Origin: Comamonadaceae bacterium
GTDB taxonomy: Bacteria > Pseudomonadota > Gammaproteobacteria > Burkholderiales > Burkholderiaceae
Reading direction: 5' to 3'
DNA length: 11,205 bases
Assembly: GCA_947505995.1 (NCBI GenBank)
Contig: CANNNB010000064.1
Span: 1-11,205, forward strand
This document shows, piece after piece, positions 6,754-11,205 of this stretch. Position 1 is the stretch's first letter; each line of letters begins with the position of its first letter. The notes below the pieces were generated by a model. It was not told where the DNA came from. It ran no database searches and worked only from the letters and a program-made list of their open reading frames with translations. The position numbers and the translations under genes are program-made.

Positions 6754-7818
6754 ATGAACACCACCATTCATTCTTCAGATCGTGTCGATCTTCGAAGCGA
6801 CACAGTCACTCGACCAACAGCCGGCATGCGTGAAGCCATGAGCCAAGCATTGGTAGGCGATGATGTGTATGGCGACGACCCCAGTGTGAATGAGTTGCAG
6901 GAAAAAACAGCCAAGATGTTGGGCTTTGAGGCAGCCCTTTTCATGTCCACTGGCACGCAAAGTAATTTGTGTGGCATCTTGTCGCACTGCCAGCGGGGTG
7001 ACGAATACATTGTGGGGCAGATGGCCCACAGCTACAGGTGGGAAGGTGGCGGAGCAGCGGTGTTTGGCAGCGTCCAGCCGCAGCCACTGACGCAGCAAGC
7101 CGATGGCAGTTTGGCTTTGGAAGACATTGAAGCCAGCATCAAACCCGATGACGCGCATTTTGCAAAAACCAAAATGTTGACATTGGAAAATACATGGGGT
7201 GGCAAAGTGTTGCCCCAAAGTTATTTGAACGCATTCAGCAGTTTTGCAAAGCAAAAGGGTTTGGCTCGTCATCTCGATGGTGCACGCTTGTTCAATGCAG
7301 CGGTGGCACAGGCGACAGCATTGGGCACATCGCCTTACGATGAAGTCAAAAACATCACGCAATGTTTTGACAGTGTCTCTGTTTGCTTTAGCAAAGGCTT
7401 GGGCGCACCCATGGGGTCAGCCTTGTGTGGCTCCAAAGAGTTCATTGCCAAAGCTTATCGCCTGCGGAAAATGGCTGGGGGTGGTCTGCGCCAAGCGGGC
7501 TTCATGGCGGCTGCCGCTTCTTATGCCTTAGACCACCATGTGACACGACTTGCACAAGACCACCAACTCATGGCGCATTTCGCGCAGGGCTTGGCGGGTA
7601 TTCCTGGCCTGCAAATTGAAACCCCGCAAACCAACATTTTGTTTGTTGATTTGGTGGGTGAAGCCAAAGCCCGCGGTGCGGCCTTGCAAGCGCACCTGAA
7701 AAAAGAAGGTGTTGACATGACCGGCTTGTACCGACTCCGGTTTGTCACGCACCTAGATGTAGACCGTGCCGGTGTTGACCGCGCCATTGCGGTCATTCGC
7801 CAGTTCTTTGGCACTTGA
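6754..7818 (+). CDS. ltaE: Low-specificity L-threonine aldolase
   Basis: PLP-dependent fold-type I enzyme of the threonine aldolase family, cleaving L-threonine or L-allo-threonine to glycine and acetaldehyde. The 354 residues show DLRSDTVTRPT (12-22), GDDVYGDDPSVNELQ (35-49), STGTQSN (65-71, phosphate binding), AHSYRWEGGGAA (91-102, with H92 expected to stack on PLP), ENTWGG (145-150), HLDGARLFNAA (173-183, Asp for the pyridine nitrogen) and SVCFSKGLGAP (208-218, Schiff-base lysine K214). The ATG follows the trpG stop with a single base between, so it sits inside the trp transcription unit between trpG and trpD, an unusual partner. Stereospecificity cannot be read from sequence. A link to glycine/serine supply for tryptophan synthase is speculation. 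Confidence 0.93.
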   Translation: MNTTIHSSDRVDLRSDTVTRPTAGMREAMSQALVGDDVYGDDPSVNELQEKTAKMLGFEAALFMSTGTQSNLCGILSHCQRGDEYIVGQMAHSYRWEGGGAAVFGSVQPQPLTQQADGSLALEDIEASIKPDDAHFAKTKMLTLENTWGGKVLPQSYLNAFSSFAKQKGLARHLDGARLFNAAVAQATALGTSPYDEVKNITQCFDSVSVCFSKGLGAPMGSALCGSKEFIAKAYRLRKMAGGGLRQAGFMAAAASYALDHHVTRLAQDHQLMAHFAQGLAGIPGLQIETPQTNILFVDLVGEAKARGAALQAHLKKEGVDMTGLYRLRFVTHLDVDRAGVDRAIAVIRQFFGT

Positions 7819-7873
7819 TTGACAAAGCCAAACCAACACTCCCATTTTCATGAATTCAAAATTAGAGACCACC

Positions 7874-8911
7874 ATGCCCATCACCCCGCAGGAAGCATTG
7901 CAAAGAACCATTGAGCATCGTGAAATTTTTCACGATGAAATGTTGAAAATCATGCGCATGATCATGAATGGTGAGTTATCACCTTTAATGACCGCAGCCC
8001 TTATTACAGGCTTGCGCGTGAAGAAAGAAACCATCGGTGAAATTACCGCGGCAGCACAAGTGATGCGCGAGTTTTCGACCAAAGTCAATGTACCCGACAA
8101 GCGCCACTTGCTGGACATTGTTGGCACTGGCGGTGATGGCTCGCACACCTTCAATATCTCAACCTGCTCAATGTTTGTGGCTGCAGCGGCAGGCGCTAAA
8201 ACGGCCAAGCATGGCGGCCGCAGCGTCAGCAGCAAGTCGGGCAGTGCCGATGTGCTTGAAAGTTTGGGCGCCAATATCAACTTGACGCCTGAAAAAATTG
8301 CGCAGTGCGTGCAAGAGGTGGGCATTGGTTTTATGTTTGCGCCTAACCACCACCCCGCCATGAAAAATGTGGCAGCTTTGCGCAAGGAGTTGGGCGTCAG
8401 AACCATCTTCAATATTTTGGGGCCGCTGACCAATCCCGCAAGCGCTCCCAATATTTTGATGGGCGTGTTTCACTCCGATTTGGTGGGTATTCAAATTCGC
8501 GCCTTGCAACGCTTGGGTGCCGAGCATGCGCTGGTGGTCTACGGCCGCGATGGCATGGACGAAGTGAGCTTGGGCGCAGCCACCTTGGTGGGTGAATTGA
8601 AAGATGGCCATCTCTCTGAATATGAAATTCATCCGGAAGACTTTGGCATGGCCATGGCCAGTCACCGATCGCTTCGCGTCGAAACACCCGAAGAATCGCA
8701 AGCTGTTTTACGCGGCGTTTTGAACAACGAGGCTGGCGCAGCGCGCGACATTGTTATTTTGAATGCGGGTGCAGCTTTGTATGCCGCAAACGTCTCGGCC
8801 TCCATCAAAGATGGGATTGCTTTAGCGCGACAGGTTATTGAGTCTGGCGCAGCCAAAGAAAAGTTGGCGCAATTTGTCGCTTTCACCCAAAAATCAGGCA
8901 ATGCAGCATGA
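7874..8911 (+). CDS. trpD: Anthranilate phosphoribosyltransferase
   Basis: Second enzyme of the tryptophan branch, joining anthranilate to PRPP to give N-(5'-phosphoribosyl)-anthranilate. With the ATG at 7874 it has 345 residues beginning [17 protein letters not shown]. Motifs: the PRPP loop [14 protein letters not shown] (84-97), [18 protein letters not shown] (112-129), [14 protein letters not shown] (153-166), R176 in [16 protein letters not shown] (174-189) for anthranilate, and [11 protein letters not shown] (224-234) with D229/E230 as Mg ligands. An in-frame ATG at 7850 would add 8 residues but lacks a ribosome site and family support; 7874 has AGAG (7864-7867) 6 nt upstream. It lies 55 nt after ltaE and overlaps trpC by 4 nt. 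Confidence 0.96.
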   Translation: MPITPQEALQRTIEHREIFHDEMLKIMRMIMNGELSPLMTAALITGLRVKKETIGEITAAAQVMREFSTKVNVPDKRHLLDIVGTGGDGSHTFNISTCSMFVAAAAGAKTAKHGGRSVSSKSGSADVLESLGANINLTPEKIAQCVQEVGIGFMFAPNHHPAMKNVAALRKELGVRTIFNILGPLTNPASAPNILMGVFHSDLVGIQIRALQRLGAEHALVVYGRDGMDEVSLGAATLVGELKDGHLSEYEIHPEDFGMAMASHRSLRVETPEESQAVLRGVLNNEAGAARDIVILNAGAALYAANVSASIKDGIALARQVIESGAAKEKLAQFVAFTQKSGNAA

Positions 8912-9696
8912 GTGATATTCTGAAAAAAATTGTCGCCGTCAAGCATGAAGAAATTGCATTGGCTTCCAAAACAAAATCATTTCAAGCGACTCGTGCAGAT
9001 GCAGAAAGTCGTGTGTTAACGCGCGATTTTGTGGGCGCTATCCAACAAAAAATTGCCAAGCAAGAAGCGGCGGTCATTGCTGAAATTAAAAAAGCCAGCC
9101 CTTCTAAAGGCGTCTTGCGCGAAGACTTTATGCCAGCCGACATTGCGCAAAGTTATGCAGAGCACGGTGCTGCATGTTTGTCTGTTCTCACGGACGTTCA
9201 ATTTTTTCAAGGCAGCAGCGATTATTTGAAACAAGCCCGAGCCAGTTGCGATTTGCCTGTGCTGCGCAAAGACTTCATGGTCGATGCCTATCAAATTTAT
9301 GAATCCCGCTCCATGGGGGCCGACTGTATCTTGCTCATTGCAGCGTGCTTGGACGATGCCCAAATGAAGGACCTAGAGGCCATAGCTCGCAGTTTGGACA
9401 TGGCGGTTTTGGTAGAAGTGCATGACGCAGATGAATTGAGCCGAGCTTTGAAACTCAAGACGCCCTTGGTCGGCATCAACAATCGCAACCTTCGGACCTT
9501 TGAGGTCAGCTTAGACACCACCTTGGGCATGTTGAAAGACGTCCCCGCTGACCGAATCTTGATCACGGAAAGCGGCATTTTGTCGACAGCAGATGTGCAA
9601 AAAATGCGCGAAGCGCATGTCAATGCCTTTTTGGTAGGCGAAGCCTTTATGCGTGCGACCGATCCTGGCAAAGCGCTGGCCAACCTCTTTCATTGA
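8908..9696 (+). CDS. trpC: Indole-3-glycerol phosphate synthase
   Basis: TIM-barrel enzyme that closes the indole ring, converting carboxyphenylamino-deoxyribulose phosphate to indole-3-glycerol phosphate. It is a monofunctional 262-residue form, not fused to TrpF. Catalytic residues visible: E59 and K61 in [11 protein letters not shown] (58-68), K121 in LRKDFMVD (119-126), E170 in LVEVHD (168-173), the asparagine segment [10 protein letters not shown] (189-198), and E221/S222 in ITESGI (219-224). VGEAFMRA (243-250) is the phosphate-binding end. The ATG overlaps the trpD stop in an ATGA junction, so translation is probably coupled. trpF, trpB and trpA do not follow; ung does, 15 nt on. Confidence 0.97.
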   Translation: MSDILKKIVAVKHEEIALASKTKSFQATRADAESRVLTRDFVGAIQQKIAKQEAAVIAEIKKASPSKGVLREDFMPADIAQSYAEHGAACLSVLTDVQFFQGSSDYLKQARASCDLPVLRKDFMVDAYQIYESRSMGADCILLIAACLDDAQMKDLEAIARSLDMAVLVEVHDADELSRALKLKTPLVGINNRNLRTFEVSLDTTLGMLKDVPADRILITESGILSTADVQKMREAHVNAFLVGEAFMRATDPGKALANLFH

Positions 9697-9711
9697 GAGT
9701 CGCCAGCCAAC

Positions 9712-10497
9712 ATGCGGTCGTACCAAACCGACTTGTTTCGTGAAAATGGCGCCCACTTGGCGGCGACATCACCCTCAAATCAGTTGCTTGCAACCGATTG
9801 GCCAGCCTCCACCAAGGGGCTGGCTAGTCCTTGGCGCGAACTATTAAGCGACTTTTGGGGCAGCCCCGCCGGCCTTGATTTGGACGCTAAAGTGCAAGCT
9901 GGCTTGGCCGCGGGTCGTGTGTTCTTTCCGCATTCGCCCTACCGTGCCTTGGCCCTCACCTCGTTTGAAAAAGTGCAAGTGGTGGTTTTGGGACAAGACC
10001 CCTATCACGGCCCTGATCAAGCGCAGGGTTTGGCGTTTTCTGTGGGGTCGGGTCAGAAAATCCCACCCAGCTTGCGCAATATCTTCAAAGAAATTCAACG
10101 CGACGTGGGGGCCCACATCCCTTCGGGCCCCGATGCAGGCAGCTTGGTACGCTGGTCTGAACAAGGCGTTCTGCTGCTCAACTCAGCACTGACTGTAGAG
10201 CAGTCAATTCCTGCCAGTCATAGCGATTGGGGTTGGGAAGTGCTCACTGACAAAATAATTCAAGCATTGGCAAGCCACTTAGAGCCCAAAGCATTTTTGT
10301 TGTGGGGTGCGCATGCTCAAAGCAAGTCAGGCCTGATTGAGGCTTTGAATGAGCGGGGCCGGCACTTGGTTTTGAAGGCCAACCACCCTTCGCCTTTGTC
10401 TGCTTTGCGTCCGCCAAAGCCGTTCGTGGGTTGCGGTCATTTTGGTCAGGTAAACCGCTGGTTACAGGGGCAACAGAAAAATCCAATCCTTTGGTAA
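9712..10497 (+). CDS. ung: Uracil-DNA glycosylase (family 1)
   Basis: Base-excision repair enzyme that removes uracil from DNA arising by cytosine deamination or dUMP misincorporation. The 261-residue protein has the family 1 motifs: GQDPYHGPDQAQGLAFSV (94-111, catalytic D96 and the thymine-excluding Y98), LLLNSALTVE (154-163, N157 recognising uracil) and the DNA-intercalation loop HPSPLSALR (225-233, H225). The first 30 or so residues are variable as usual. The ATG at 9712 has only a weak, distant purine stretch (GAGAG near 9696). With 15 nt after trpC it may be read from the trp transcript; I see no separate promoter in the gap. No terminator is visible before the tRNA promoter downstream. 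Confidence 0.97.
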   Translation: MRSYQTDLFRENGAHLAATSPSNQLLATDWPASTKGLASPWRELLSDFWGSPAGLDLDAKVQAGLAAGRVFFPHSPYRALALTSFEKVQVVVLGQDPYHGPDQAQGLAFSVGSGQKIPPSLRNIFKEIQRDVGAHIPSGPDAGSLVRWSEQGVLLLNSALTVEQSIPASHSDWGWEVLTDKIIQALASHLEPKAFLLWGAHAQSKSGLIEALNERGRHLVLKANHPSPLSALRPPKPFVGCGHFGQVNRWLQGQQKNPILW

Positions 10498-10512
10498 TTT
10501 CTGAACTGAGGC

Positions 10513-10542
10513 TTGCGGGGGGCTGGAAAAAAGTGGCATAAT
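10513..10542 (+). promoter_or_regulatory. Promoter of the tRNA-Tyr/Gly/Thr-tuf cluster
   Basis: TTGCGG (10513-10518) and CATAAT (10537-10542) are separated by 18 nt, and the -10 ends 14 nt before the mature tRNA-Tyr 5' end. A G-run directly follows the -35. Placement and fit make this the likely main promoter of the tRNA cluster and possibly of tuf. Confidence 0.65.
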
Positions 10543-10556
10543 CCCAGATTCGCTGA

Positions 10557-10642
10557 GGAGGGGTGCCCGAGTGGCTAAAGGGGGCAGACTGTAAATCTGT
10601 TGGCTTACGCCTACACTGGTTCGAATCCAGTCTCCTCCACCA
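10557..10642 (+). tRNA. tRNA-Tyr (anticodon GTA)
   Basis: An 86-nt type II tRNA with a long variable arm and encoded CCA. The acceptor stem GGAGGGG (10557-10563) pairs with CTCCTCC (10632-10638) with one G-T wobble, A is the discriminator base, and the anticodon GTA is at 10591-10593. The T-arm contains GGTTCGAATCC. It is first in the Tyr-Gly-Thr-tuf order also found at E. coli tufB. Confidence 0.98.
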
Positions 10643-10802
10643 GCAAAACTTAATTTGTCATTTATTTTGTCAATTGTTTTTTAAAAGCAGTTTGTAAAAA
10701 CTGTGGTTCAAAAACAGAGAGCGTTTGGAATCAGATGAACGCATCGGTTTGGCTTTTAGCTTAGCAAAACCAGATGTTGGACCTGACTCTGCTGCATTCA
10801 AT
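10643..10802 (+). other. 160-nt AT-rich tRNA spacer with two hairpins
   Basis: No gene is seen in this spacer. CAGTTT (10688-10693) and AAACTG (10698-10703) form a perfect 6-bp stem with a GTAA loop. GGTTT (10746-10750) and AAACC (10767-10771) form an interrupted stem extended by GCT/AGC (10752-10754 and 10763-10765). Neither has a downstream T-run, so they look more like RNA-processing or stability features of the tRNA precursor than terminators. The role is inferred and weakly supported. Confidence 0.35.
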
Positions 10803-10876
10803 GCGGGAGTAGTTCAATGGTAGAACCCTAGCCTTCCAAGCTAATGACGCGGGTTCGATTCCCGTCTCCCGCTCCA
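10803..10876 (+). tRNA. tRNA-Gly (anticodon TCC)
   Basis: A 74-nt cloverleaf with encoded CCA. The acceptor GCGGGAG pairs with CTCCCGC, the anticodon loop CTTCCAA carries TCC at 10835-10837, and the T-arm has GGTTCGATTCC. It reads GGA and GGG codons. It follows tRNA-Tyr by 160 nt with no convincing promoter of its own. Confidence 0.98.
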
Positions 10877-10987
10877 GTTTTTGATCAATGCAATTCAAAA
10901 AATAAATGACTGATGAAGTTAAAGAAAAACTTGTAATGAGTTTGCAAAAGAGTTTTGGTTAGCAAGAGAGTGCGTAATTGAAGAGCG

Positions 10988-11061
<74 letters not shown>

Positions 11062-11070
11062 TTGATTTGA

Positions 11071-11099
11071 GTCATGTAGATTCGGGTCATGAAGATTCG
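11071..11099 (+). repeat. Imperfect tandem direct repeat upstream of tuf
   Basis: GTCATGTAGATTCG (11071-11084) and GTCATGAAGATTCG (11086-11099) match at 13 of 14 positions with a 15-nt period. They lie between tRNA-Thr and tuf, followed by two runs of seven T (11107-11113 and 11118-11124). Function unknown; it could be a slippage duplication or part of the tuf leader. Confidence 0.6.
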
Positions 11100-11115
11100 A
11101 GTATTGTTTTTTTAA

Positions 11116-11205
<90 letters not shown>

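Noticed and set aside
6775..7362. 195-codon open frame on the minus strand opposite the threonine aldolase gene
   Set aside because: Antisense shadow of a gene with clear PLP-enzyme motifs; composition is not protein-like.

Overview
The window looks like chromosomal core DNA from a betaproteobacterium, most likely order Burkholderiales and family Comamonadaceae (Limnohabitans/Rhodoferax-like). This rests on protein character (alpha-CTD, L17, TrpD with [11 protein letters not shown]-Tu starting [16 protein letters not shown]), moderate GC content and gene order. I could not run a database search, so the family assignment is inference. No mobile element, CRISPR array or obvious horizontally acquired segment is visible, and no stretch over 300 bases lacks a gene.

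Layout. Positions 1-770 hold the end of the alpha operon: the 3' end of rpoA, rplQ and a weak terminator. An initiator tRNA-Met (827-903) has its own -10 and ends in a hairpin terminator (941-966) that can also serve the genes converging from the right. On the minus strand, thiL, pgpA and pncC (a stand-alone CinA C-terminal domain) form a tight operon (2940 down to 969) with 4-nt start/stop overlaps. Divergent from thiL, rpe and gph (3072-4452) overlap by 8 nt. The trp cluster follows on the plus strand: promoter, leader peptide, trpE, trpG, a low-specificity threonine aldolase gene, trpD and trpC (4449-9696), with ung 15 nt downstream. The window closes with a tRNA-Tyr, tRNA-Gly, tRNA-Thr and tuf cluster, the same order as the tyrU-glyT-thrT-tufB unit of E. 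coli; tuf is cut by the window edge.

How the genes work together. trpE/trpG form anthranilate synthase, and trpD and trpC carry anthranilate to indole-3-glycerol phosphate. trpF, trpB and trpA are not here. rpe and gph are central-carbon and repair housekeeping genes directly upstream. The most interesting point is the 216-nt gap between gph and trpE. It contains a good sigma70-type promoter whose -35 overlaps the gph stop codon, and a 27-codon open frame with a Trp-Ser-Trp motif near its end (too short for routine ORF calling). It also has helices competing for one strand segment. Together these indicate ribosome-mediated control of the trp genes by a leader peptide that may be translated from a leaderless or nearly leaderless RNA. 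The lack of a U-tract after the hairpins leaves the downstream mechanism open. The second point of note is the threonine aldolase gene inserted between trpG and trpD.
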